DNA from: an uncultured Bacteroidia bacterium
Lineage (GTDB): Bacteria > Bacteroidota > Bacteroidia > Bacteroidales > UBA932
Reading direction: 5' to 3'
Length of the DNA: 64,000 nucleotides
NCBI GenBank assembly: GCA_902785575.1
Contig: CACZZF010000002.1
Span: forward strand, 62,001-126,000
Below, piece by piece: positions 23,038 to 32,045 of the stretch (the first letter of the stretch is position 1; the number at the start of each line of letters is the position of its first letter). Made by a program: the position numbers and the translations under genes. Below the pieces are notes generated by a model. That model was not told the DNA's origin. It did not search any database and was given only the letters and a program-made list of their open reading frames with translations.

Positions 23038-25450
23038 CTTGCAGATCCTCGTCCGCGGATGAGGATCCGACCATAATCGTGAATTCACCTGGTTCGACGC
23101 TCCAACGGTTTTCGGCACCAAAGCATTGGAGCATTTCTGGGGTGATGTCGAAGGTCACGGTGGCGCTTTCGCCGTTCTTAAGGAATATGCGTTTGAAAGC
23201 CTTCAGTTCTTTCACCGGCCTGGTCACTGATGCGTATTCGTCCCTGATATACAACTGCACCACCTCAGCCCCATCGTATGGTCCTTCGTTGGTGACGGTG
23301 ATGCTAACCGTAGCCAGAGCGTCTAAGGCAGGCTCTGCCAGTCCGGACGTCTGGCCGGATAACAATGAAGGATTTGAATAAACAAAGTTACTGTAGGAGA
23401 GGCCGAAGCCGAAGGGCCAGAGGGGGCCGGTCTCGTTGGTGGCGAAGAGGCGGGAATATTGTGAATGCTTGTGGTTGTAAACTGTCGGGACTTGGCCGAC
23501 GCTACGGGGCATAGTCACAGGCAGCTTGCCGGACGGATTTACCTTTCCGGAAAGCACTTCAGCTACCGCTTGGCCTCCCATTTGCCCGGGTTCCCAAACA
23601 TTCACTATCGCATCCACATTCTCCTTCGCCCATGCGAGGCTGTTGGCTCTTCCGGTCATCAGGACAAGTATTGTAGGTTTGCCTGTAGATGCCACAGCCT
23701 CAAGTAGTTCCTCTTGCATTCCAGGAAGATCAAGGTCGTCCCGGTCGCAGTTCTCGCCGCAAGTGCGTCCGAATGCTGAATACCGTTGAGAATTCTCTCC
23801 GGCGACGACTATGCAGACATCCGCTGAGGCTGCTTTGCGTCGGGCTTCGGCTATACCTTTCTCGTTGATGTTCGAGATCATGCCGCCGAAGCACATAGTG
23901 TCGATCATAACTTTCGGGAACTCTGCCCTGATGCCCTCTAACACTGTCACTACCAGAGAGTCCGGCTGCGGTGCCGCCCAATCTCCAAGAATCGTCTGGC
24001 TGTCCGCATTCGGCCCGACGACGAACACCCGTCTTAGGGTCGGCGAGGCCAGCTCTGGTGGCTCGACCGCCTCGCTGTGCGAGGCCCCACCGCTCGCTCC
24101 GCTTCGCTTCGCTCCGGTTCCCCCTCTTACAGTGCCGAGGGTGGCATGGGTCTCGCCATCCAGACTGGCCCTCTCCGACTTCAAAAGGGGCAGTACGCCG
24201 TTATTCTTGAGGAGGACGATACTTTCACGGGCGGCGGCGAGAGCGGTTTGGCGATGAGCCTCGGCATTCTCTAGAGGCGCCATGGACGGCATTGGAGCCT
24301 CGAACAGGCCAACGGCGAACTTCATCTCCAGAATCTTGCCGACAGCCTCATCAATGCGCCTCATCGGTATCCTTCCAGATTTGACGGCACCGATCACAGT
24401 CTCGAAGTAATTGTCGCCCTGCATGTGCATGTCGATTCCAGCCTCGACCGAACGGATGAACGCCTCGGTTGAATCCGGAGCCCAGTGGTGCATCGCATGC
24501 AGCCTTTCGATATCCATCCAATCGCTGACCACAAAGCCGTCGAAACCGAGCTCGTCACGAAGCAAATCCTTTAATAACCAGCTGTTTCCGTGGCAGGGAA
24601 TTCCATTGACCTCGTTGTGGGCAGCCATCACGGTACCCACATGGGCATCTTGGACCGCGGCTATAAAGGGAGGGAGATATATTTCCCGAAGCTGTCTTTC
24701 TGACACATCCATAGGGGCGGCATTCAAACCTCCGAAGGGTTCTCCGCCCGCGATCAGATGCTTGGCGCAAGCGATGACATGACCCTCGTCAAAATTCCTG
24801 TCCCTACCTTGGAGACCCCAGATGGAATATTTCCCCATCTCGGTCACAAGGAACGGATCTTCTCCGAATGTCTCTCCCATCCTTCCCCAACGAGCGTCTC
24901 GAGCCACGTCAAGATTCGGGGCGAAAGTCCAGTAAAGACCCTTTTGACGCATTTCCTGAGCCGTTTCGGTTCCGATCTTCTCGACTATTTCCGGGTCGAA
25001 AGATGAAGCGAGATTGATACTTGTCGGATAAATGGTACAGCCTTCTATCAGGGCGTTTCCGTGGATGGCGTCAATGCCGATGAGAAGCGGGATTCCCAAG
25101 CGGCTTTCCTTGGCAAGTTCCTGAAGGGCGATCGCCTCTTTGGTGGTCATGCAATGAAGGAAAGAGCCGACTTCTCCTCGACGGATCTTGTCGGCGAGAT
25201 CCTTGTTGCCCAGGTTCTCGTCAGTGGCATCTATGTTTTTGTAGGGCGATCCTTGTCCCGGAGGAACGTAGCAGGGAGCCACATATTGGCACATCTGTCC
25301 GACCTTCTCCTCCAAGGTCATTTCTCTCAGTAGCAGCTTGGCCCTGTCAGAAGCTGGTAACGACTCGTCCCTCCAGTCTTCCTTTCCGCAAGAAGCAAGA
25401 CTTGCCAACAAAAGAAGAAGGATCGTAAATCTCTTCATATTATGTCTCAT
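23012..25450 (-). CDS. beta-glucosidase-type GH3 lipoprotein, BglX-like
   Basis: An 812-residue lipoprotein (LLLLLASLASC). The start at 25450 overlaps the upstream stop by ATGA; an internal ATG at 25438 is an alternative. GH3 features: LLREMTLEEKVGQMCQY, GIPLLIGIDAIHGNALIEG, WTFAPNLDVARDARWGRMGETFGEDPFL, GFVVSDWMDIERLH with the nucleophile Asp, VFVVGPNADSQTILGDW, VVVAGENSQRYSAFGRTCGENCDRDDLDLPG and a C-terminal fibronectin III domain. A segment of about 50 residues (ERASLDGETHATL...ELASPTLRR) separates VLPLLK from VFVVGPNA, where relatives have only a few residues. It matches a repeat-like DNA stretch at 24031-24183. Confidence 0.93.
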   Translation of the reverse strand: MRHNMKRFTILLLLLASLASCGKEDWRDESLPASDRAKLLLREMTLEEKVGQMCQYVAPCYVPPGQGSPYKNIDATDENLGNKDLADKIRRGEVGSFLHCMTTKEAIALQELAKESRLGIPLLIGIDAIHGNALIEGCTIYPTSINLASSFDPEIVEKIGTETAQEMRQKGLYWTFAPNLDVARDARWGRMGETFGEDPFLVTEMGKYSIWGLQGRDRNFDEGHVIACAKHLIAGGEPFGGLNAAPMDVSERQLREIYLPPFIAAVQDAHVGTVMAAHNEVNGIPCHGNSWLLKDLLRDELGFDGFVVSDWMDIERLHAMHHWAPDSTEAFIRSVEAGIDMHMQGDNYFETVIGAVKSGRIPMRRIDEAVGKILEMKFAVGLFEAPMPSMAPLENAEAHRQTALAAARESIVLLKNNGVLPLLKSERASLDGETHATLGTVRGGTGAKRSGASGGASHSEAVEPPELASPTLRRVFVVGPNADSQTILGDWAAPQPDSLVVTVLEGIRAEFPKVMIDTMCFGGMISNINEKGIAEARRKAASADVCIVVAGENSQRYSAFGRTCGENCDRDDLDLPGMQEELLEAVASTGKPTILVLMTGRANSLAWAKENVDAIVNVWEPGQMGGQAVAEVLSGKVNPSGKLPVTMPRSVGQVPTVYNHKHSQYSRLFATNETGPLWPFGFGLSYSNFVYSNPSLLSGQTSGLAEPALDALATVSITVTNEGPYDGAEVVQLYIRDEYASVTRPVKELKAFKRIFLKNGESATVTFDITPEMLQCFGAENRWSVEPGEFTIMVGSSSADEDLQAISYVVEE
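24031..24183. repeat. hairpin-rich insertion (R4) in the GH3 gene
   Basis: This stretch codes for the extra loop of the GH3 enzyme. It holds a perfect stem GCCTCGC-TGT-GCGAGGC (24069-24085) enclosed by GGTGG and CCACC (24057-24061, 24087-24091), then a CGCTTCGCTTCGCTCCGG run. Reading frame is kept. Boundaries are estimated from the protein family break. Confidence 0.6.
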
Positions 25451-26556
25451 TTTTCCTTAGGCTCTTTATGTGCCCTGAAATTGGCTGACATCGGGGGATC
25501 CAGAAACACCTTGTTCTCGATTTCTCCGGAATTAAGCCGGACCCAAGTCGTGAAACCCCGCTGCCCGGCGGTGAACTCAAATACCCTCGCTCCATTGGGC
25601 TTAAGGTCGTTGTAGACGGTGTCGCAGCCACTGAAACGGCCATAGATAAGCATCACTCCCATGTACTGCATCACGAAGTCATTATTGTGCTCATGGCCGC
25701 AGACAATGGCCTGGATGTCGCCGTTCAGTTTCATGGCTTGGAATAGCCCCGAGTTCAGTTTGGAGCAGCCGATATGTTCTCCCATATGGCCTATGAATGT
25801 CCATCCGTCGTTTCCGGCCAACCTTAAGCTGTAGTCGAATTCCGCAGGTGGGATATGGAAGAAAGCGAGTGAATGGACCGGATTTCCGCCGTTCTTCGCG
25901 GTGAATTCCTTGCTGTAGGAATCGTACCATTCAATCTGGTCCGCATGTACGTTGTCGTATCCACCACCCTCAACCTCAATCAAACGGCCGGAATCGAACA
26001 GATACAGCACCCGGTCAATACCTCCCGGTCCGGAAAGGGTGATAACATCGTTGGTGGCCTTTGAGATGCCTTTATCCGCCGGGGTATTGATGTTATATGG
26101 TATCGTGCGGATAACATCCAGAACCTCGGTCCTGGTCAGGCCGAACTCGCTATCGTGGTTGCCCAAGGCTACCGCGAATGGAATCTTGTGGTCCGCGATA
26201 ATTCCAAGAACCTTGCGAAGACTTTCCTCGGCCGGACGGCCGAAAATGACATCTCCAGTGTGTATTACCAGGTCCGGTTTCTCGATTTGAAGCATTTTGT
26301 CCACGTTCTCATAGGCTCTCTCGCTTCGTTGATCACCAAAAACCACATGAGTGTCAGTCAGTTGGAGAACCTTGAATGAACCGTCGGAGTTATACTTGAA
26401 ATCCTTTGCGATACCAGAGCCCTTTCTGGGTGAAGGGTAACTGGATGCTGGGTGACTATCTTTCATTCTCGCCGCCTCGTTCACTCCTGGGATCACCATC
26501 GCAGAGCCTGCGGCCATGACCATCGCCGAATCTTTTATAAAGTCTCTTCTGTCCAT
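25447..26556 (-). CDS. metallophosphoesterase with Tat-type signal
   Basis: A 369-residue calcineurin-like phosphatase. The start at 26556 is chosen because it begins with the twin-arginine signal MDRRDFIKDSAMVMAAGSA; a GTG at 26586 overlapping the GH31 stop would place 10 residues before it. Metal-binding motifs in order: LQLTDTHVVFG, IHTGDVIFG, ALGNHDSEFG, FFHIPPAEF, CGHEHNNDF. It probably hydrolyses a phosphomono- or diester in the periplasm after Tat export. It overlaps the GH3 gene by 4 nt. Confidence 0.87.
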   Translation of the reverse strand: MDRRDFIKDSAMVMAAGSAMVIPGVNEAARMKDSHPASSYPSPRKGSGIAKDFKYNSDGSFKVLQLTDTHVVFGDQRSERAYENVDKMLQIEKPDLVIHTGDVIFGRPAEESLRKVLGIIADHKIPFAVALGNHDSEFGLTRTEVLDVIRTIPYNINTPADKGISKATNDVITLSGPGGIDRVLYLFDSGRLIEVEGGGYDNVHADQIEWYDSYSKEFTAKNGGNPVHSLAFFHIPPAEFDYSLRLAGNDGWTFIGHMGEHIGCSKLNSGLFQAMKLNGDIQAIVCGHEHNNDFVMQYMGVMLIYGRFSGCDTVYNDLKPNGARVFEFTAGQRGFTTWVRLNSGEIENKVFLDPPMSANFRAHKEPKEK

Positions 26557-26582
26557 ATCATAATAAACCGTTAGCGATATGA

Positions 26583-29108
26583 TCACAAAACATCTATGAC
26601 TATCTTTTCAGAAACGGCGGTCCGGGGAAGCGAGAAGCGGATCATTCCGCCTTCGAAGGTCCAGTCCTTCAGTTCCTTACCACCAACGAGCACTTTTGTC
26701 GCCTTGCCATCATTTTGGATAGCGAAAGAATACTCACGAGTTGAAGGCATGCCCTCGAAGCCGCCCTTCACTGGATTGACGATAATCTTCGAGACACCAC
26801 CTTTCTCATGGCATTCCACAAGTGTCTTAGCGATGGCACCCTTCTCATAACCATAGCTCTCACCATCGTCGTCCATCATAGTGAACTCGGAATCCCCACA
26901 AGGATAGATATTCAGAGTCACTTTCTCGAACGGACGGGCTCCTAGATAGGAAACATCTCCCTGTGAGGGGATTATGGCTCCTTCACGGATGAAGAGCAAG
27001 CCGGCCCTGTCGGCGGGATAATCCCTTGTAAAAGTCTCACCCTTGCTGACAATCCTCTCCCCGGTCCATGCGTCTGTCCAGGTGCCCTTAGGGAGATATA
27101 TCTCATTTGTGAATATTCCCACGCAGAACCATGGACCGAACATGTACTGGTAGGTCATGTCGTCGCAGGTCCTGTCCTCCGGGAAGGTCAACGGCATCGA
27201 GCGGACGATAGGCATGCCGTCCTGGGTGGCTTCCAGCGCCATTGAGTAGATGTAAGGGGCGAGGGAGTAGCGCAGTTTGACATAGAAGCGGTAGATGTCC
27301 TGCTCGGGCTTGTCGTAATAGAAGGGCTGCATCATTGAGAACCAGCTGTTTATCTGGACCCAAGGAAGGAACAGGCCGAAATGGAGCGAAGGCATCTCAA
27401 GGTCCCGGGGAACGCTCATCACGTCGCAGGAGGTGTTGAGGAAGCCGCTCATTCCGAGGTTGAGCTGGTCGTAGAGGGCGGTTTTTCCTCCACCGTTGTC
27501 ACCCGAAGTTGAAGCTGTCCAATGCTGCGTTCCTGACCAGCCGCCACAGTAGTGGTGCCATGTACGCTTTCCATTGTAGTTCCTACCAAGCTCCGCCATC
27601 TGTTTTGGCAGCAGAATTTGGTTGAGATTATGCATGACGGCATCGGTCTTTCCATTGTAATATGGCCAATCGGGATGATTATCGATGGTGCGGGCCGGAT
27701 CCAGTTTAAAGCCCTGGATCCCCTGGTCCATGAAATTCTTCAAATGGTCCATCCAGTGCTCCTGACCGGAGGTGTCCCGGCCTTCCTTTAGAGCGACAAG
27801 ATCTTCCTCCACAAGGCTCAGGTCATATTCCTCGCAAAGCCATAGGCCGAGGTGGAAACCCATGGAGCGGAGCTTTCCTATAAAGAGCCTGTGGTGGAGC
27901 TGCTTGGGGTATTGGTCTTGCACCCAGTAGGGTTCGGGGGAGAAACGGTCGTAATTCCAGCGCTTTTGTGTGGAGAAATCATAGCGTTTCGCCATCCACT
28001 GCGGCTCCAGCCAGAAAACGTCGCAGGGGACATCTATTTGGCGGAACATAGCCGCATCGTGGAGTATGTCGAATTGCTCCTCACGCATATTCGGGCCGAA
28101 GCAAAGGCCGTAGGCCCACTTCGGAAGCACATAGGTGCGTCCGGTGACTGTGGTGTACGCGTTCAGAATGGCTGGCATATCGGGGCCTGCCATCAGGAAG
28201 AAATCGGCCTCGTCATAGGCGTTGACGATATTGAAAAGGTCCTTGTCCACGCTGCCGATGTCGAAGAAGCTCTTTCGGGTGGTATTGTCGTATATTCCCC
28301 AGCCCCGGGAGCTCATCATGAAGGGCATCGGGATCTCGGTGTGCTGGTAGGTGACCCACATTCTGAGGAGCTCGCCCCGGTGCTGGATATGGTCGCGGCT
28401 GGTGCTGCCTCCGCCATAGAAACGCTCTCCATCCTCCATTTTGATGGAGATGGCGCAGATTTCCATCGCTCCGGGAATCTCCCTCTTGTCTATCTTGGCG
28501 AATTCCTTGTCATCCCCGATGATGCCGCCACCGTTGCTGACTACGTTGAGGTCCTCCCATTTCTTGTTGATGGTCTCCCTCAGGGTGCCGCAAAGCTTAT
28601 TCTTGTTGTCAAGAAGTTTCACTTCCCTGATGACCGGGTTACCTTTCGCGTCCTTGAGGGTGATGACTCCTGTTTTCTTATTGACTGTCAATGAATAACC
28701 TTTCGTGCTGACTGTCCAGTCGTTGCCTTTGGTGGACTCTGTGGTTTTAACTGGGGCCCAGTCGGTCTTGATGCAGCCGTAGCGTTCCATCAACGATTCC
28801 TCAAACTCTTTCCGCGGGCTGATTCTTATTCTGAAAATCCCTTCGTCACACACGTCCACCAGGACATTGTGCCCATCAGCCAATGTCATCCTGAACGTAG
28901 TGAAGGATCTGCTTTCAGCCGCTAAAGCAGCAGCCGGACGGCCGTCCGAGCCCGGCCGAGTCCATCCTCGTTCCGCTGCGCCTGAGTACGGCCTAAGCTC
29001 GGAGGCCGCTCCGGCAGAATAAGCGGGTTCGAGCGTCTGCCCGGCATAACTGACAACAAATAACGAGTTAATGGCCAAACAGGCAAACGCAAACAAGATC
29101 TTTTTCAT
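26583..29108 (-). CDS. GH31 alpha-glycosidase
   Basis: An 841-residue secreted enzyme. Signal peptide MKKILFAFACLAINSLFVVSYAG, then a repeat-derived stretch (residues about 25-70: ELRPYS...WTRPGSD...SRSFTTFRMT), the N-terminal beta-sandwich (EGIFRIRISPRKEFEESLMERYG), then the catalytic barrel: YGLCFGPNMREEQFD, GIQGFKLDPARTID with the nucleophile Asp in FKLD, and STSGDNGGGKTALYDQ with an Asp acid/base candidate. C-terminal strands of the DUF5110 type follow (KVTLNIYPCGDSEFTMMDDDGE). GH31 covers alpha-glucosidase, alpha-xylosidase and alpha-galactosidase activities; which one cannot be read. It starts 18 nt after the GH28-like gene. Confidence 0.92.
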   Translation of the reverse strand: MKKILFAFACLAINSLFVVSYAGQTLEPAYSAGAASELRPYSGAAERGWTRPGSDGRPAAALAAESRSFTTFRMTLADGHNVLVDVCDEGIFRIRISPRKEFEESLMERYGCIKTDWAPVKTTESTKGNDWTVSTKGYSLTVNKKTGVITLKDAKGNPVIREVKLLDNKNKLCGTLRETINKKWEDLNVVSNGGGIIGDDKEFAKIDKREIPGAMEICAISIKMEDGERFYGGGSTSRDHIQHRGELLRMWVTYQHTEIPMPFMMSSRGWGIYDNTTRKSFFDIGSVDKDLFNIVNAYDEADFFLMAGPDMPAILNAYTTVTGRTYVLPKWAYGLCFGPNMREEQFDILHDAAMFRQIDVPCDVFWLEPQWMAKRYDFSTQKRWNYDRFSPEPYWVQDQYPKQLHHRLFIGKLRSMGFHLGLWLCEEYDLSLVEEDLVALKEGRDTSGQEHWMDHLKNFMDQGIQGFKLDPARTIDNHPDWPYYNGKTDAVMHNLNQILLPKQMAELGRNYNGKRTWHHYCGGWSGTQHWTASTSGDNGGGKTALYDQLNLGMSGFLNTSCDVMSVPRDLEMPSLHFGLFLPWVQINSWFSMMQPFYYDKPEQDIYRFYVKLRYSLAPYIYSMALEATQDGMPIVRSMPLTFPEDRTCDDMTYQYMFGPWFCVGIFTNEIYLPKGTWTDAWTGERIVSKGETFTRDYPADRAGLLFIREGAIIPSQGDVSYLGARPFEKVTLNIYPCGDSEFTMMDDDGESYGYEKGAIAKTLVECHEKGGVSKIIVNPVKGGFEGMPSTREYSFAIQNDGKATKVLVGGKELKDWTFEGGMIRFSLPRTAVSEKIVIDVL
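28884..29035. repeat. R1 and R3 repeats side by side, in frame in GH31
   Basis: An R1 copy fills 28884-28912 (TGTCATCCTGAACGTAGTG..., arms ATCCT/AGGAT in reverse orientation). R3 blocks are at 28944-28964 and 28974-29000, in opposite orientation to the copy in GH95. A perfect 14-bp palindrome CGGACGGCCGTCCG lies at 28935-28948. The whole stretch encodes the linker right after the signal peptide, where it would be best tolerated. Confidence 0.75.
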
Positions 29109-29126
29109 ATTCCCAACGCTATCATA

Positions 29127-30581
29127 TTATCTGACATTCCGTTTGACAACCTGCTTCTTTCCTTTGGATGCAGGCTCGTCGGTCTTGAGGTCCTTTATCA
29201 ATAGACCGTCTACATCATCCGCCACGACCGCGGGGCGGTAATCCTTCGCTCCGGCCACGAGACGTACGTTGTCAAGGGTGATACCCTTAGCGTGTCGGAT
29301 GAACAGTCCCCAGGCCGGAAGTTCCTTGAACTGAGAGAATTCCGGATAAACATCAATCATCTCGGGGATACTGTCAAGCTCTTCGGGAGAGGTTCCGCGA
29401 TAGGCGTAATTCTTATTTCCGCCTCCGGGATAGATGATCTCCACGTTCTTAAGGACGACATTCTCGATCGGAATATCAGGAATGCCGACAATCCCGGAAG
29501 GAGAAATATTCCTCGGCAAATCCTCGATAGGACCTTCGTAACTGTAGCCGGCATCGGCTTTTCCGAGAGGTACCTCGACCTTGATGTTGGATAGGGTGAT
29601 ATTCTTGAGATAGCCCTTCTTCCCGTTATTCCAGCGTATTCCGGTCCGGAGATATATCGCGTTACTGGTGTTGACCGCCTCGAGGTTGTCGACAAAGATA
29701 TTCTCGACTTCGCCGCCATCCACGGACTGAATGGTGATCGCGGAGCGGTGGGTGTCGTAAACTTTATTATTGATTATGCGGATGTTCTTGAAACCACCCT
29801 TTGAGACCGTTCCGAACTTGAAACCGCTGGCGCTTGAGCGAGCCACGCAGTTCCGGACCTCGATGTCCTCGCAGAGATGCTCCGCAGAGTGGGACTTGAA
29901 ACAGATGGCATCGTCGGAAGCATCTATGAATGAGTCCTTTATCAATACGTGGCGGCAGTCCACTATGTCAAGTCCGTCGTTGTTCCAGTAGTTCTTGCTG
30001 TCCAAGAGAATTCCACTGATTGTGAGGTTCTCACATTGGTCGGTCACTAAGGTCCACTCAGCGGAGTTTCTCAGATTCACGCCATCGATCTCCACGTTTT
30101 CACACTCACGGAAATAAATGAGTTTCGGTCTTTTAGTGACCCTGTCATTTTTGGTCGTGTCCTCAAGTAACCCCAAATGAACCAGGTTCAGGAAATTGAG
30201 GGCGCAGTCGAAACCACGGCCATCGATCACTCCCTTTCCTTTCACGGAGATGTTTTTCTGTCCTTTAGCCAGAAGAAGTCCATAATAACCCTCGACCATG
30301 TCGTAGTCGTATGGATTGGTAGATCCTACGAGCACGGCGCCTTCCAAAAGGCGTAATTCCACATTATCTTTAAGGAATATGCTTCCGGTCAGATAGCGAC
30401 CGACAGAGAGTTCCAAAACGCCACCGCCATGACTGCTGATGTAGTCGATGGCGGCTTGGATAGACCTGGTGTTGAGGGTCACACCGTCGGACTTTACTCC
30501 GAAAGAAGACGCTTGGTGGATTTGTGCCTGTGCGGATAGAACCGTTAGCATGGCCGTGAACAGGAGCAGGATTCTTCTCAT
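29127..30581 (-). CDS. GH28-like right-handed beta-helix protein (polygalacturonase family)
   Basis: A 484-residue secreted parallel beta-helix protein. Signal peptide ends LSAQAQ; the pectate-lyase-3-like start ASSFGVKSDGVTLNTRSIQAAIDYISSHGGG is typical of GH28. The catalytic Asp motifs are present: NNDGLDIVDC and DASDDAICFKS. The canonical GHG (catalytic His) and RIK motifs are not: the equivalent positions read SSASGFKFGT and RSAITIQS. It may be a divergent exo-acting pectinase branch or a different activity. It lies in the susCD accessory operon, 12 nt after the TolB-like gene. Confidence 0.82.
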   Translation of the reverse strand: MRRILLLFTAMLTVLSAQAQIHQASSFGVKSDGVTLNTRSIQAAIDYISSHGGGVLELSVGRYLTGSIFLKDNVELRLLEGAVLVGSTNPYDYDMVEGYYGLLLAKGQKNISVKGKGVIDGRGFDCALNFLNLVHLGLLEDTTKNDRVTKRPKLIYFRECENVEIDGVNLRNSAEWTLVTDQCENLTISGILLDSKNYWNNDGLDIVDCRHVLIKDSFIDASDDAICFKSHSAEHLCEDIEVRNCVARSSASGFKFGTVSKGGFKNIRIINNKVYDTHRSAITIQSVDGGEVENIFVDNLEAVNTSNAIYLRTGIRWNNGKKGYLKNITLSNIKVEVPLGKADAGYSYEGPIEDLPRNISPSGIVGIPDIPIENVVLKNVEIIYPGGGNKNYAYRGTSPEELDSIPEMIDVYPEFSQFKELPAWGLFIRHAKGITLDNVRLVAGAKDYRPAVVADDVDGLLIKDLKTDEPASKGKKQVVKRNVR

Positions 30582-30593
30582 ATTGGTTTTGTT

Positions 30594-32045
30594 TTATTTG
30601 ACTTTTACATCGGTGCCGGGAGAGTTTCGCAGGACATCGGTGAGCTTCCGTTTGCTTACAGAGACCTTATCCGTGGTGAACGCCGGCAGATTGTAGGATT
30701 TCATCAGACGTTTGTAATATGCTTTTGGATCCTTCTGCGGGAGAAGGAAAGGTTTTGAGGCGTTGCCATTAGCGTCAATGTGGGTGAAATAAGGCTTGGT
30801 GTAAAGGCCGTCATCACGTCGGCTGCTGAAAACCAACCACTTCCCATCTGAGCTCCATGTGTGGAAACTGTCCACATCATCGGAATTGACATTCTCCATA
30901 GGTTTGACCGAACCATCAGACAGATCCACCATCCAAAGATCGGCATCCTTGTGCCAAATGGAGAAATTGCCATAGCCGTGGCGGGTGAAGCAGAGGAAAC
31001 GTCCGTCAGGGGAAATACGTGGGAATGAAACACTTGCACTGTCGGCGGGAGCGTCATAAACGCATTCAAGGGAATCGCCGAAACTCATGTCCTCCGCATT
31101 GAATGCGATACGGTACAGGCCGTAGCGGGCCTCCCGGTACTTGTCCGGCATCGGAGCGACAGCTTCCGCTGAGCAGAAATACAGCCATTTCCCATCCGGA
31201 GAAAAGGTCGGAAATGTCTCGAAACGATCTTCCGCCTTCGTGAGCGGGGACCAGAAAATCTCATTGGTATTCACGTTATAAACCACAACATCCGAGGCTT
31301 CGTCGTAGACCTCGATCCTGTTGGCGTCGTGATTATGAAATGCTTGTAATGTCTTATTGACCGAGAACGCCACTAAATCGCCCGAAGGATGCCAATAGGG
31401 ATAAACAAGCGCGCTTATGGTAGAGTCGGTCTTGGTGTTCAGTTTCTCTATCTCTCCCTCGTTAACGACAACGGTACCTCCAAAGGTGGCGCGGGAATGG
31501 AAAACCATCTTGGACGGATCTCCATTCAGATAAGTGTGGCAATTCATGCAATTCCCACCGGTCAGGTCGTTCGTGAGGATGGCCTTTTCTGAATATGACT
31601 CAAGATTCCTCTGATATATTCCCATCTCCTGCCAGCCTTGATAACCAGGGGGAATCAGGCGGTAGGAGAACCAAGGGTCAATCCGGTCATGGGAAACATT
31701 AATAATAAAAGGGTTATATGCTTTCCAAATACCATTCTCCTTGATAGCGACAGTCATTTCTAGGATATTTTCCTTCATCCATTTTTTCCACTGTCTTTTA
31801 CTGAAAATGAATCTGCCCCCTTTCTTAGGCTTTAACATCTTCCCATTGACTATCAAACGGCTGGTCAGGTTTCCTGAATAATCGAAATCAAGAGGAGCAA
31901 TATTATCCGGTACTGTAACACCACGATAATCCGGGAATATCTCAGGCTGTCCCTCTAGTTTACCTGAGATTTCCATCCTACCTTTGCAACCCATGATTGA
32001 GATGGCTGCGATAATGAGGAATATGAATGACGTGTGTGTTCTCAT
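30594..32045 (-). CDS. TolB-like beta-propeller lipoprotein with CxxCH motif
   Basis: A 483-residue lipoprotein (lipobox ISIMGC). Residues about 25-150 form an N-terminal domain, followed by GGNCMNCHTYLNGD, a haem c-type CxxCH motif (Cys166, Cys169, His170). The rest is WD40/TolB-like propeller repeats (YWHPSGDLVAFSVN, TFSPDGKWLYFCSA, RISPDGRFLCFTRHG, TWSSDGKWLVFSSR). Relatives next to susCD genes have been labelled 'cytochrome c biosynthesis protein' or TolB; their role is unknown to me. It overlaps the DUF6057-like gene by ATGA. Haem attachment is a hypothesis. Confidence 0.75.
   Translation of the reverse strand: MRTHTSFIFLIIAAISIMGCKGRMEISGKLEGQPEIFPDYRGVTVPDNIAPLDFDYSGNLTSRLIVNGKMLKPKKGGRFIFSKRQWKKWMKENILEMTVAIKENGIWKAYNPFIINVSHDRIDPWFSYRLIPPGYQGWQEMGIYQRNLESYSEKAILTNDLTGGNCMNCHTYLNGDPSKMVFHSRATFGGTVVVNEGEIEKLNTKTDSTISALVYPYWHPSGDLVAFSVNKTLQAFHNHDANRIEVYDEASDVVVYNVNTNEIFWSPLTKAEDRFETFPTFSPDGKWLYFCSAEAVAPMPDKYREARYGLYRIAFNAEDMSFGDSLECVYDAPADSASVSFPRISPDGRFLCFTRHGYGNFSIWHKDADLWMVDLSDGSVKPMENVNSDDVDSFHTWSSDGKWLVFSSRRDDGLYTKPYFTHIDANGNASKPFLLPQKDPKAYYKRLMKSYNLPAFTTDKVSVSKRKLTDVLRNSPGTDVKVK

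Noticed and set aside
26396..26470. SHPASSYPSPRKGSG stretch in the Tat-signal metallophosphatase as another repeat insertion
   Set aside because: No palindrome and no match to R1-R4 was found; it reads as an ordinary post-signal linker.
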